Assembly: GCF_030253575.1 (NCBI RefSeq)
Contig: NC_080568.1
Location: forward strand, 29,136,001 to 29,200,000
Direction of reading: 5' to 3'
Length of the DNA stretch: 64,000 nt
Source of the DNA: Rhododendron vialii
Taxonomy: Eukaryota > Streptophyta > Magnoliopsida > Ericales > Ericaceae
The translations under genes were made by a program, and so were the position numbers. This document shows, piece by piece, positions 1 through 11,860 of the stretch (the stretch's first letter is position 1; the number at the start of each line of letters is the position of its first letter). A model generated the notes under the pieces. That model saw only the letters and a program-made list of their open reading frames with translations, was not told the origin of the DNA and did not search any database.

Positions 1-770
1 AACAATGAGCAACTCCAAAAAGTCATTGCTCTTGAAATAGTAAATGAAGCTACAATTTGAATGGTCGAGAGAATCTCCAACTCAGATATACAAATACATT
101 TTTTATTTGAAACCTAGAGAAGAGAAGACAATTAAGAAATTGTGGAAAATTTTTACTGTGCTGAATTCTTTTGCTATTCTCTTCTCTACCAAACGATAGA
201 AGAGAGTTACTTTGTTATGATTTTTTCCTCTCCCCCCTTTCTTTGCCGTTTTCTTCTCTACGAATCCTAAGGTTTCTCTCATGGTTTGAAGGGAGGGGCG
301 GAGTCCGGGAGTCCAGATTTTTGGGTAGTTCATATGTGTAAGCCGTGTCTAGGTCCAATTAGAGAAGCTTGTTTGGCAAAGGATGGGAGACAGGAAATTT
401 GCAAATCAGTGGTGTCCCCAATGTTGGCCTGAACTGGGGTAAGGGAAAAACTGTTAGCAAGCTTAGAAGTTTGTACTTACACAAGGAAGTCGCAGGATCC
501 GAAGTTGCAACACGTAAGCCCGGGGGGTTCGCTAGACGATAGCAGCTGCTTCTCACCAACTGTTTGTGATCAAATTGCATGTCTGGTCTGATTCATCATG
601 AGAAAACCAAACCCTGATGAAAGAGGGAAGAAGTAAATAATAGAATGCAAATAGATTCCAGTGTCCAAACTCATGCAAGTTTAATGTTTATTGACAAGAA
701 ACTCACGAGCAAATGCACCCATGATTGAAGCTAACACCAAGAAGAAGAGCAAAAGACAAAAGCTCTATTG
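1..770. other. Intergenic, no gene recognised
   Basis: Several short open frames occur on the minus strand, but none resembles a protein I know. A GC-richer patch near 490-545 (cccgggggg) looks like part of a dispersed repeat. I see no tRNA, promoter or intact element. Confidence 0.5.
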
Positions 771-772
771 AT

Positions 773-1698
773 CTACAAACAGAGATGCCATGAGAAGTTA
801 CTTGGCCTTGGTGACGATTTGAGGCCTTCATCGACAGTACGTGTCACTTCACACAGTTGATCATATATCAAGCAATCTTTGTTCTTTGCATTCTCTCCAT
901 TATACATATCACGTTTTATTTGCAAACCGCTAAGCTTTTTCATCTCCTTCTTGACGCATGGATTTAACATACTGGAATAACGTCAAGGCATTGTTACATC
1001 GAATATAAAACGCGGACACACCGGAGTTGTTCTCATGGGATTTTGATGGAGGGTCGAGAGATGGATAGAAAGATGGGGTGATGAGTGGGGAGGAACAAAG
1101 ATGGGGTGATGAGCTGGGGGAACTTATTGGAAACCAAAAGATGGGGTGATACGTGGGGAGAAATTTATTGCAAACCGTGCAGAGAGATGTTGAAGCTTTG
1201 AGAACCTAAGAATGCAAAGCCACCATTTTTTAGTCTCAACTGTAGAAACAAGGTTTACAAATTGAAGTCAATGTGCAGGCCAATTTAGAGTACACACAGT
1301 GTTCATTACTGGTAAACCATGAGGTACTTGGTCCATGATAGTATAACTACACACGCAAGGTGGTACATCCACTCAAGGTTTACTCAGTAAGAGAACAAGA
1401 AGATGATATCCAGAGGTACATGTAAGCATGCCTTTGAATGTTAAACAGTAGTATTGATTTCAAACAAGCAATCAATGACTCAAAATCTTCACAGATAGTG
1501 TTTGTTCTACGATGATTCCATGGTCTTGTTTTTCTTCTTTTGGTAATCCGGTAGGTCAGAAGGACCGGAACTAATTCCACCAAACTGAAACTTAGGTCGC
1601 GTGGCCGCACCTTCGGATCCCCTTTCCACAGCTAATTTGCAAAAGCGTTCGCTTGCGGGGAGGGTGGCCCAAAGAATTTTTCTCTTAATGGTAGTCAA
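773..1698 (-). other. Two unidentified open frames, possible exons of an unknown gene
   Basis: The minus strand has a 63-codon frame at 1507-1698 and a 65-codon frame at 773-970. Both have mixed, protein-like composition: the first contains LPASERFCKLAVERG and KFQFGGISSGPSDLP, the second contains LSGLQIKRDMYNGENAK and DCLIYDQLCEVTRTVDEG. A plausible splice acceptor (TTATTCCAG on the minus strand) lies just upstream of the second frame. I do not recognise the family and cannot join the frames with confidence. They lie downstream of the PPR gene on the same strand, so they could be a small separate gene, a gene relic or transposon coding sequence. Confidence 0.2.
1071..1160. repeat. Short tandem repeat, three copies
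   Basis: The unit aagatggggtgatgagtggg occurs three times with small changes and irregular spacing. Confidence 0.6.
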
Positions 1699-2031
1699 AC
1701 TAGAAACTTGTGCTTATAAGATTGTAATACCTTCCCTCTCCTTACCATTTAGCTAATCCATTGTATTTACCATACTTCACATACTGGTTATCTATGATTC
1801 TATTGTGAGCTTCTTTATGTATAGGGGGAGTGATGCATTTTAAAACAAGGAAAGTGAAGAAGAAGAAAAAAAACTATATACAGTCAGCTAAACGTCATGA
1901 GAAAGGGCTTTTCCAATGCCTTACCTCTTCAAGAAGCTTCCTGCTGTTAAAACAGTTCCTCCGTATTATGCACATGGATGCAATCTGGTAAAACAGTTTC
2001 CTAGTGAAGCATCTGCTTAAAAGCTGACCGA

Positions 2032-3678
2032 TCAAATCCAGCTTATCCCTGCCATCTTTCTCATCTCAGCATTCATACCATCCCTCAACTTCTTAGCCTC
2101 ATCCCACCTCCCATCACCAGCGTATACATTAGAAAGCATAACTCTGTACCTACTTTCCTCTGGCTTATCTTCAATGAACTTGTGAGCTATGACTTCTGCC
2201 AATTCAGAATTCCCAAGAGCGTCACAGCATGATAAGAGTGCTCCCCAAACACTGGAATCCACTGGTTCTGGCAAAGACTGGATAAAACTATACGTCTCTT
2301 CCAACTCTCCAGCCATCCCGAGAAGCTTTATGAGGTAAACATAATGCTCTATTCTAGGACTGATGCCAAACTCATCTTTCATTCTTCTAAAATATTCGCG
2401 ACCTTCTTTGGCAAGACCAGAATGGCAGCAAGCGCAAAGGAGAGCTGAGAAAGTAGATTCACTCGGTTCAAATCCCTTTTCTAGCATCTCCTTGAAAATT
2501 TCAAAGGCCTCAGAAGCAAGTCCATGCAAACCTAGACCAGAAATTACTGAATTATAAGAAACGGTGTTCCTTTCAAGTATGCTATCGAAAACCTTAATCC
2601 CTAAGTGCAAGAATCCACACTTGAAGTACATGTCGATTAGAGCTGAAGATACCATTATTTCCGACTCAAACCCATGTCGAAGAACATAACAATGTAGTTC
2701 GCTGCCAGGTCCCACAATTGCTAATTGAGCAGTAGCAGCTAGCAAACTAGCGAGCAATATGGGATCAGCCTTTTTACCTTCCGCGCTCATTTTCTTGAAG
2801 AACATTAACGACTTTTCAGAGTTTCCAGATTGACCAAATCCAGTTATTAAAGCAGACCAAGTAACAAGATCCGGCTCTGATAAACTTCCAAAAACTTGTA
2901 GTGCTGAATCCAAACACTTGCATCTTGAGTACATACTAACAAGTACACTGCCTATATGAGCAATAGAATCAAAACCCAATTTCAAACAAAATCCATGAAC
3001 CCCTTGCCCAATTTCAAGCAAACTAGGATCCACTAAACTTGAAATTAACCCAACCAGAGTATACCCATCGGGCTTCTTTCCCTCGCTTCGCATCAAACTA
3101 AACAACTCTAACCCTTTATCCCAATACCCACAAAACCCATAACCAGAAACCATTGAATTCCACAAAACTAAATCTGGATCACCAATACAATTGAACACCA
3201 GTCTTGCTTCATCAACAAAGCCTAGTTTCGAATAACCTGCCACAAGTGCACTACTAACAATATGGTCCAATCCTAAACTCGAAACTACAACTCCTCCATG
3301 AACAAGTCTTAACCCTAAAACATCAGAATTTTCAGCACAACCGCGCAAAATGCACGCGAATGTGAAGTTATCAGGCTTTGTTTCTGAGCAAAGCATCTGC
3401 TTAAAAAGGCTAAATGCATCAGTAAACTTGTGGTCTGTGGCGTATGCTCTGATTATGGAGTTCCAGAGGTAGACGCTTCGGTGGGGTGTTTCGTCGAACA
3501 GGTTACGGGCAGAGAAAAGGTCGTGGTTGATGGCGTAGAATCTTATGATTCTGGTCGCGTAAAACGGGTCATGTGAGAGATGGGTTTTGGTGATTAAAGC
3601 GTGCAGTTGTTGGGTTTTTGATAGAGGTTGGTGAAGCCTCGAGAGTTCGAGGAGCAGTGAACGGAATTGGATGCACAT
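2032..3678 (-). CDS. Pentatricopeptide repeat (PPR) protein, PLS class with E-type C-terminus
   Basis: This uninterrupted 548-aa frame runs from ATG at 3678 to TGA at 2032. It is a chain of roughly 35-residue helical hairpins. Recognisable PPR signatures are LWNSIIRAYATDHKFTDAF, VLWNSMVSGYG and VTWSALITGFGQSGNSEKSL, then ALIDMYFKCG and VSYNSVISGLGLHGLASEAF. The last about 80 residues match the E/E+ motif (VWGALLSCC, ELAEVIAHKF, VMLSNVYAGDGRWDEAKKLR, ending GISWI). There is no DYW deaminase domain. E-class PLS proteins typically bind organelle transcripts and recruit a deaminase in trans for C-to-U editing; that role is inferred here. It resembles Arabidopsis At1g64310 from memory. The absence of introns and the length are normal for the family. 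The N-terminus is short and lacks an obvious transit peptide, so targeting is uncertain. Confidence 0.93.
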   Translation of the reverse strand: MCIQFRSLLLELSRLHQPLSKTQQLHALITKTHLSHDPFYATRIIRFYAINHDLFSARNLFDETPHRSVYLWNSIIRAYATDHKFTDAFSLFKQMLCSETKPDNFTFACILRGCAENSDVLGLRLVHGGVVVSSLGLDHIVSSALVAGYSKLGFVDEARLVFNCIGDPDLVLWNSMVSGYGFCGYWDKGLELFSLMRSEGKKPDGYTLVGLISSLVDPSLLEIGQGVHGFCLKLGFDSIAHIGSVLVSMYSRCKCLDSALQVFGSLSEPDLVTWSALITGFGQSGNSEKSLMFFKKMSAEGKKADPILLASLLAATAQLAIVGPGSELHCYVLRHGFESEIMVSSALIDMYFKCGFLHLGIKVFDSILERNTVSYNSVISGLGLHGLASEAFEIFKEMLEKGFEPSESTFSALLCACCHSGLAKEGREYFRRMKDEFGISPRIEHYVYLIKLLGMAGELEETYSFIQSLPEPVDSSVWGALLSCCDALGNSELAEVIAHKFIEDKPEESRYRVMLSNVYAGDGRWDEAKKLRDGMNAEMRKMAGISWI

Positions 3679-3864
3679 TTATGTGTGAAACTATATTATC
3701 ATCTGCTTTACTTATAACATATGCTGAAGATGGAAATGCAAATTTGTAGAGGAGAATGAATAGATGAAGAGAGAGAGTGAGTGTGTGTTAGCCGAGGGAT
3801 ATGTCCTCAAGGGAACAATCTTCGAATGTGCATCCAATAATTTTAAAAACATGTGTATTTCAAA

Positions 3865-4115
3865 TCGGTGTTAATAGCACTATTCAAAAAGAGAGAATGA
3901 GTCTCTTGTTTTCTTTATTAAACGGCCATGTTAGACTTTATTTGTGATAGCACTACTCAAAAAGAGAGAATGAGTCTCTTGTTTTCTTTATTAGACGGTC
4001 ATGTAAGACTTTATTTGTGGGTTTTTTTTAATCGATGTTCATAAAACTGCTCTCACTACTCATAAGGAAATAATGAGTCTCTTGTTTCTTTGATTGGGCT
4101 TATATGTGGATTCTT
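3865..4115. repeat. Three-copy tandem repeat upstream of the PPR gene
   Basis: A unit of about 77 bp (core gagaatgagtctcttgtttt) is repeated at about 3872 and 3949. A more diverged third copy starts near 4050. It lies 190-430 bp upstream of the PPR start codon and may include part of its promoter. Confidence 0.75.
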
Positions 4116-4672
4116 TCTGATCGTACTTCGATGATCACAAGATTCACAACGTTTCTTTTTCCAGACCTCGTAGTGAACCTCAATGAACAGTCTATGAAGT
4201 TCTTCGTTCACAACCAAAAACAACCTACAAAGAGCGAACAATAGATGGGAGTGGGGGAATCACGAGCAATCTCAATCTAATTTCCATTTCAAAGCGCCAG
4301 TCCTTTGAGCCATTTGGCAACATTGCAAAAAGATGCAACAAATTTGCGCACATCTAAAAATGCAGAGTTTAGTTAATCATACCAAAACTCACTCCTGTCA
4401 TCCGTAGAAACCAACTCCTTGGCTGTACAATGCCAGGACCATTATCCTTCTATGCTAATACATAATTCTACAATCTACTCCATACTACTTCAAGAGCTGA
4501 AGGGGTACAAGGAGGGTGGGGAGTAGGGAAATAGAGCAAACAAATGGTACATCAATGACTCGGCATGCGTTAAGCACCTACTCCAAATTATGTAAATTTT
4601 CCCTTCACAAAGAAAATTGACGGAGCGTGAATTGTAAACCCTAATGGTGACCCGTACAGCTTTTCATCCATA

Positions 4673-7600
4673 TCAAGATGGAGTATGTGCATCTGTCATA
4701 GTCTCGTCTTTGATCTCTTTTTTGATTCCATCTGCGGCATCCCTGGGAAACAAATCAAAACTTCCACTCAGACGAACGGATAAATACAAAGCCAGCAACT
4801 AAACCATTAGCTACTACATTCATGCAAGTTCCTCGCCGCCTTTATTTATTTAGAACTAATAAACCGAGAAGAAAAGCAACAATACAAAACGGAAAAGTAA
4901 AGTGGGAAGTTATGAAAGCATTATCCTACGCCTTGCGTTAGTTGCATACTCAAAATGAGAAAAATGAACTGCTGTGTGTTTGCGTTTGTCGGGCAATGTG
5001 TGTGAGGGAAACAAGGAGACAATTAGTGACATATCAGTATAATCGTCAAAAAACATAGACTTGTAATTGTCAAACTATTCGCAGGTGAGACGAACATGTA
5101 CAAAAGTTGCTGTCTTTGCCATCAAGATGACAATAGCATGCTGCCTCTTGGAAGATGAAATTAGCAATTAGGATAATTAAGTCCAAGCCAAATCTTTCTG
5201 CTATTGGCAATGAAATTCCCTCCTGCCCACAAAAGAAGAAAACAAATGCAAAACTCAATATGCACAACTGGTGTCTTGGTCCATTTGTATCTTGCTGCAC
5301 TACATTTGGGAAGAAAGAGGTTCGGAATCTGTGTCTCTGAAAGACTTCAGTAATCAGGTTGCACAGGAACATCGAGTAAACCTCATTCGGGATATTCAAA
5401 TGCATTCGGTTCTGAGGCAAAGGTTGTTTGAAAGGAGGCCCTAATACTTAAAGTGCCTTGTGGACTAACATTTTGAGCTCAGACTCTTATTTTCCCCTAT
5501 CTTGATGAGCATAATAAACTAGTCTAACAAAGAGAATGGTATTTTCTTTTACCACTAGAACAAAATTCATCTGCATATTGATCTGTAGATAAAACACCAA
5601 AGCTTACCTCATTTCCGTTTTCACACTAGGGCGACTATCAGAGTTTAAGCTTTGAAACCGAGGTTTCTCATCTTCATCGGCATCAGATTCATACTCCTCA
5701 CCATTCCATATGCGCTGTTTTGGTCTTCGATCCATAGCTTCTTCCGCCTACATACAAGCAAATCCTCCAGTGACAATGATGTATAATAAGGGCATAGTTT
5801 AGGATTGACATGGCAAATTTATCAAGAGTCCAGTTCAGTATGGCAAACCTCTTCAGGAACTTGAGTAATGGGAGGTGTTGTTTGAAATTGTACACTAGGT
5901 GCATTTGGCAATCTCGAGAGTTGCTCAAGAAGCATGTTCCTGCAAAAATTTAGCAAGTTCGTTTTAAATGTTAAAGTCCATTTACAAAATAGTCAAACAC
6001 AGCAATCTCACACAAAACATATGATTCAGCAACCATTTCAACTGTTACTTCATCTGAAGCAAATCCACACCAATACATGGTACCATCTCAACAATGTTTC
6101 CACCATTATCGATGGAAAAAGCACTGAAGTGGGCCAGGCTGAAAACTGAAGAGAACACCAAATGCTGTGGTTTCTCAAGGAAGAACAAAGGAAGGCCAAC
6201 AACAGAAGAAGGCATAACGGTTCTCTGTCTGACACCCTGTCTCACTTGCATATAGAATGGAGGAGAGGGCGGGGCATTCTTAAAGGAGTCTGAATTTAAA
6301 ATGGGGAAAATGGAATTAGAGAAGTTCAGGTCTTAGTGAAAATAGATGCTTCACTTGGAACTTCACAAAACCATACCTTATCAATTTTGGTACACTAGTA
6401 GCAGTTACTCCCTCCGTCCCAATTTGTTTGTCCCCTTTTAAACTTTGCATGTCCACAACTGTTTGTCCATTTGACTTTTTGGATGAATGAAATTCCCTTT
6501 TTACCCTTGCTTTTCTACAATAAAGTAACTATTCAAAAAAGTTGAAGAGCAAAAATTGGAAATTTTAGCATCTCTAGGTGCAATCACTGTGTTTACTAAA
6601 AAAGTAGGGGAAAATGACGGCCAAGGACGTGTTTTGATAATTAAAACCCGCCAAGGATATTTTCAGCATTAACAAATGTTCTCAGCATGTCCTTGACGGG
6701 TATTAATTATCAAATCATGTCATGGGCCGTCATTTTCCCAAAAAGTTGGGTTCCCAAAATTGGACAAACAAATTAGGATGGAGGGAGTATTGTTTTACAG
6801 GGATTTTGCTATAACTATGAACTCAATTGGCCATATGCAAGGATGTGTTCACAATTCTTTGAAAAAAGAACAAAGCACATGACAGACTTGCAATATTTTA
6901 TGGGAAGGGAAAAACACAATTAGCACGAAATCCATAATCCAACTGAGGGGTACCAGACATTGACATCCATGAGTATACAACTTGCAAAATATCACCCTCT
7001 TATCCTAGACATAGCCCTTAAAGCGATGCTTCTATCCACCCAACACTCTACAAAGCTACGCACACGTGAACCATCAACGCTGCTAATAAGATAGGCTTAG
7101 AGAAACACTATTGTGTGCACAATGAGAAACAGAAAATTCAAAAGTTGCTTACACTTGTATTACACAAACAATGCAAGGCAAGCACCCATTTCCTAACTGG
7201 TCAAAAGTCAAATAACTTGCTCGAACAATTGTCCTCCCGAGAAAATTTATTCAAGAAGACTATACATACATGCATCTGCATGTGTGAAGAATTAATTCCA
7301 CTGATATCTGAAAACCAAGATGATAATCCCTTTGGCTTACCAATCGACCCAATAATCCTAGACTGCCCCCAAAATCACCAGTCATAGGAAAGAGACATTG
7401 TGGCCCAGTGGCTTCCCCGTAATGGACTATAAATTCCACTTGTGATGCATCTTAGATAAATTTAAGTGCTCAATATTTAGGAAAGCTTTGGAAGGAATGA
7501 ATAAATCAAAGAAAAATGGGACGTTAGCTGTGTGCTTGAAACTTGGAACCAAAGTGCCCCAGCAGCTCTTGACAAGTTGTGCGAGATATGTCCTAAGATT

Positions 7601-10600
7601 ATACCTCTAGGCAATGATTCAGGCATATGATAGGTAGCCAAACACAATACTGCAAAATTTCCCTACAAACTCCAATTAACTAATAATGCTCATCATTACA
7701 TAGTCTCCTTGATTCACGAGCATATATGTATTGAAAACCAGTCTGGCATTGTTGCAGAAGCCAACAATGCCCTCAAACAGCATAAAATTTTTCAGTTTTC
7801 CAACTAAACCATGTTGAGTCTAAGAATACATCTCATTCAGTAGAATATGACAATTAGTCATCTAACAACTTTTTAACTATCAGAGCAGAGATAATTAGCA
7901 CTAAGCCTCTAATTGATGCTACAAAGGTCACTCAAAATTACCTTATCTTTTCCAGATCTTTGGTTGAGTTCAGGTTATCCATGGGCATTGGTTCAACATG
8001 AAGAGTGTAATCAGGCCCAAAGTATTCATAGTACTCATTGTAAGGCAATTTATTATCAGGTTCCACTCCCACAGCGACTGCAGTCTACGACAAATCAAAA
8101 AACTTAACTTAAACACAAAGGATTCATTAGACAAAAGGTTGAAGTTAAATATGAATAGCAAAGGTGCAGAGAGAGAGAAATACCTCATAACACCAGCAGC
8201 GTGCAACATTCCGAATCGTATAGCCTCCCCCACCCAATACCATTAGAGGGACATTGAAAGATCTAAGAAAACGAAGGCAATCCGCATGACCTTTGACAGA
8301 CAAGTTGAAGCACCCCAATCTGTCACCAGCCAACGAATCTGCTCCACATTGGAGGACAACTGCATCCGGCTGGTAAACCTCCATAACTTTTTGGAGGATG
8401 GGACGAAATAGACCACGGAAACTCGCATCATCAATTCCATCGTTTAAGGGGACATTCAGCGCATAGTACTTACCACGCCCTGCCCCAATGTCTTTAATAT
8501 GCCCAGTTCCAGGAAAGAAGTCTCCAAATTTGTGGAAAGACACAGTCATCACTCTGTCTGTGGTGAAAAATGCCTCCTCAACACCATCTCCATGGTGGAC
8601 GTCGATATCTACATACAGTACCCGCTGCCCGGCAAAAATGAATGGATCAGCAAAATTGTGTTCATAAGAAAGATGGAAGAGTTATAGTACTATGACCATT
8701 TATCAACCTCAATGTGTAGCACTAAAACAAGGACAAAAAAGGCACACTGTAATAGTTTATGCGCCAATAAGAAATAGAAAAGCGTTAAGAGTCTCTTCAG
8801 TTACATAATATGTTTCAAACACCTAAAATCCTTTACGTACTATCATTCAAACACCAGAAATCCTGTCCTGAACAATATATAATCCCACATATGGTTTGCC
8901 CAAAAAGTTGAAGTTACTAAAACATGGCAGATTGTGTAAAGTTTGTGGGGCAAACGAGAGAAAGAAACCAAATATGTTACTAGTGAGACAAGAAAAAATC
9001 GGATGCAACACAACAAGAACCTACACAAAGATTGAAAAAGAAAAAAATCAAATCAAATTGTAGTATTTCATTACAATGTGTCGGCCAATTATTATCAGCA
9101 AATAATTGGATAAATAATGAGTGGGTTGGGAGGTGATTATGATTAGTTTTTCATACAAGGAGTAACAACACATACTAACTTTGTGTAAAGGGCAACTGAA
9201 AAGGAGGAACAAGTTTCAGAACCAGTCAAGGAGTAACGACACATACGTACTTTATTGAGTAAAGGGCCTATGTTCCATAGATAAGCATACCAAAAAACTC
9301 AATAAAAGCTTGTTTAAGATTAGTTTGTCACGTTAACAAATCAAGTTTGAACATATTTTCTAGCTCATTAATTAGGCTCATTCAACTTATGATATATGAA
9401 GAATCCAAATTAAACAAGATAAACTCATGATCAGCTCGATTAAAGCTTGTTGAAGTTTGGCTAGCCTTATAAATAAACAAGTTTGAATAAATTGCGAGGC
9501 TCATCAAATTTTCAAAGCAAGATTGAACAATGAATCCACCACTCGCTCGTTTGACTTGTTTATCAGCCCTATTCCCACTAAGCTTGGTTTAACTAACTAG
9601 AGATGGCTAAATATTACTATAAACAAAACCAAACTTCCCTATACCTATTAGGTCATTGCTAGTTGCTACTAATTTCAAATTATGAATGTGAAAATCCAAG
9701 CTTGACTGTATTTCAATATATTTATGAAGCTCATAAGTTTTCAAACCAAACTTGAACAACTCACTACTTGTTCGTTCGACTCGTTTATCGGCCCTACTCC
9801 CACTATGTTTGGTTTAACTAGCTGGAGATGGCAACATATCACAACATATACCAAACTTCTCTATATCTGACAGGCACTTGCTAGTGATTCCACTTTTGAG
9901 TGTCAAAATGAAACAGAGATAGATATGGAGATGGAGAAAACTTATGCACCCTCTGAACCTTGAGGAGCTCAAGGTTGCCCAAGATGATATTGTTAACCTA
10001 CTAACTTTAAGTTTAATGCCACATAAACATGTCTCTATGCCTGGTTTAACTAACTAGAGATGGCTAAATAATACAAGATACACCAAACTTCTCTAAATTT
10101 TCTTTGGGTAATGCAGGGTGTCTTGGGCCAACTTGTGTGCACAAACTAATCCCTATAGCCTCTCTCACAACCATTTCACCCGCTTACATAGGGTGATCTG
10201 ACTCTAGTGTTTGGGCCAAGAGGAATCAAACCTAAAATTAGGCCCCTTTTAGTTGCACAGTTGCACAGAAAGGATGGAAAAATTAACTTTCCCATAACTT
10301 TCTGTGCGTTCAATTACCAAGAAAGTTATAGAACCCATAGCTTTAACTTTTCCACTAGAAAACACTTTTCTGCAAAATAGATCTTGTCAAAAGAGAGGAA
10401 TTTTAGTTTTTTTTGCAAGATTTCTTGTCGATATAACACACGGGAAAATAAACTTCATTTTTCTTTGCTCACCTCACTTCACTTTTCCTGACAATCCATT
10501 TCCCCTGCAACATTCCTAACATTCCTGACAACTGAACAGAGCCCAGGAGCAAACCCTAAGTCCCAAGCCGAGGCCACTAGGCCAACCCATTGGGTTGAAA

Positions 10601-11234
10601 CTTCTCTATATCTATTGGGCAGTTGCTAGAGGTAATTCCAATTATGAATGTAAAAATCAAATAGAGATAGAAATGGAGAAGAGACAAATTACATACCCTG
10701 TGAACCTTGAGGAGCTCAAGGATGCCCAAAACGATGTCGTTAACATAGCAGAACCCCGAGGCCTCGGACTTCTTCGCATGATGCAACCCCCCGGCCCAAT
10801 TGAGCGCGATATCCGCGTCCTGCCGGTTCAGCTTGACCGCGGCCCCGATGGAGCCCCCGGTGGAGGCCTGGCAGAAGGAGAAGAGGCCGTCGAAGACAGG
10901 GCAGTCCTCGCCGACGTTGAAGCGCTTGAGGTTGCGGGCGTGGGTGTGGTCGTGGACGGTCTCGGGGGTGACGGAGGAGAGGAAGTCGACGTAGTCGTCG
11001 GAGTGGAAGCGGCGGATGTCGTGGGGGCCGGCGGGGAAGGGGCGGTTGATCTCCATGCGGCGGTGGAGGGAGTAGTGGATGATGAGATTGTGGGACATGC
11101 GGATGCGGTGGGGCTTCATGGGGTGGCCCTGGCCGTAGTAGTAGTCGCCGATCGAGGGCTCGTAGAAGTAGGTCACGCGCCGCTTCTTGGCGTCGGGGCC
11201 CGATGGCAGGGAGGCTCCGCCTAGAGCCGAATCG

Positions 11235-11239
<5 letters not shown>
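4673..11239 (-). CDS. HDA6: Class I (RPD3-type) histone deacetylase, HDA6-like
   Basis: The gene has six exons on the minus strand: 10697-11239, 8184-8624, 7942-8084, 5849-5939, 5608-5747 and 4673-4742. All introns are GT..AG, and the joined frame is 475 aa, close to the length of plant HDA6. The enzyme removes acetyl groups from histone lysines in the nucleus; HDA6 in Arabidopsis acts in transposon and rDNA silencing. The N-terminus [19 protein letters not shown] and the tail [21 protein letters not shown] are closer to HDA6 than to HDA19. Catalytic features are intact: His153/His154 in [18 protein letters not shown], zinc ligands Asp189 and His191 in DIDVHHGDG and Asp277 in [13 protein letters not shown], and Tyr316 in [14 protein letters not shown]. 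The C-terminus is acidic and lysine-rich. Exon 1 is far more GC-rich than the rest of the gene. Intron 1 (2.1 kb) and intron 3 (2.0 kb) carry repeats and a duplicated piece of exon 1. Confidence 0.97.
6408..6787. mobile_element. Stowaway-type MITE in HDA6 intron 3
   Basis: The terminal inverted repeats read ctccctccgtcccaatttg on the left, mirrored by the right end (aaattaggatggagggag). A TA dinucleotide flanks each end (6406-6407 and 6788-6789), the usual Tc1/mariner Stowaway target duplication. At 380 bp it is longer than usual because a second element is nested inside it. Confidence 0.9.
6608..6739. mobile_element. Mutator-like MITE nested in the Stowaway element
   Basis: The 132-bp near-palindrome begins GGGAAAATGACGGCC and ends GGCCGTCATTTTCCC. 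The 9-bp flanks aaaaagtag and aaaaagttg match at 8 of 9 positions; a 9-bp target duplication is typical of Mutator elements. A second copy of identical length is at 12300-12431. Confidence 0.75.
9628..10000 (-). repeat. Duplicated end of HDA6 exon 1 inside intron 1
   Basis: The block 9855-9999 repeats the exon 1/intron 1 junction found at 10595-10746. Within it, 9950-9998 on the minus strand reads [16 protein letters not shown], a mutated copy of the genuine exon end [16 protein letters not shown]. It is followed by a GT (GTGCAT instead of GTATGT). A third partial copy of the intron part starts near 9628. It looks like a local tandem duplication that left a decaying pseudo-exon. Confidence 0.85.
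10115..10240 (-). mobile_element. SINE-like fragment
   Basis: The sequence gggtgtcttgggccaacttg resembles the 3' part of the SINE at 55736-56044. A box-B-like AGGTTTGATTCC occurs on the minus strand near 10228. A matching box-A-like GTTGGCCTAGTGG lies at about 10583-10595, beyond an inserted element. Confidence 0.4.
10241..10544. mobile_element. hAT-like MITE candidate
   Basis: The left end ggccccttttagttgcacag mirrors the right end, whose complement begins gggctctgttcagttg. I could not find a clear 8-bp target duplication. It splits the SINE-like sequence around it. Confidence 0.35.
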
Positions 11240-11281
<42 letters not shown>

Positions 11282-11337
11282 CTTCCTTCTTCCCTTTCCC
11301 TCTCCTCCCTCCTCTCTCTCTCTCTCTCTCTCTCTCT
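11240..11337. repeat. CT-rich microsatellite in the HDA6 5' leader
   Basis: A (TC)n run of about 35 bp and a second run of about 24 bp are separated by a pyrimidine-rich stretch, directly before the start codon at 11239. Pyrimidine-rich leaders on the sense strand appear as GA repeats here. Confidence 0.85.
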
Positions 11338-11355
11338 AATGAGCAAAACAATGTG

Positions 11356-11363
11356 CTTTATAT
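11356..11363 (-). promoter_or_regulatory. Putative TATA box of the HDA6-like gene
   Basis: The minus strand reads ATATAAAG about 117 bp upstream of the ATG, just upstream of the GA-rich leader. The position is suitable, but the transcription start is not shown by the sequence. Confidence 0.45.
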
Positions 11364-11731
11364 CTGAGCTTGTATAGATTTGACATTTGAGTCCAACTCA
11401 AACTTTTTTTTTTTTTGATCCGCAGTCCAACTCAAACTTATGAGTTTAACCAGTCGAAAATATTAGTACTAATATTTATGCTTTCATTCAAGTCTAGTCC
11501 AACAAATCAAACATTTATCTTGTAATATAAATAGGTTTATCAATATACGTATAAAATTGTAAAATATTATAATTTAAGCTTATAGTACTTTTTGTGCATG
11601 TACAAATTATAAAAAAATTTATTTTGTCTAAACGTTTATAACATATTCAATGAAATTCTTATGAGTTAATATACATATTTCAGGTTTGTGAACTTAAGCC
11701 GAATACTGTCAAATTCAAGATTGGCTCATTT

Positions 11732-11860
11732 AGGCCCAGTTCTGTTAGAATTCTTATTTTTAAATACTTATTTTTCGTTTCACGAGACATGTCATTCTCT
11801 CACAATACATCACTTTTAATAAATACATATGTAATTATTTTCTTCAACGGAACGGAGCCT
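11732..11860. mobile_element. Short hAT-like MITE candidate
   Basis: The left end AGGCCCAGTTCTGTTAGAA is mirrored by the right end, whose complement reads AGGCTCCGTTCCGTTGAAGA. The interior is AT-rich and non-coding. No clear target duplication was seen. Confidence 0.45.

Noticed and set aside
10595-11224. A 209-codon plus-strand open frame and a 203-codon minus frame across HDA6 exon 1
   Set aside because: Both are shadow frames caused by the high GC content of the exon; the conserved deacetylase sequence is in another frame.
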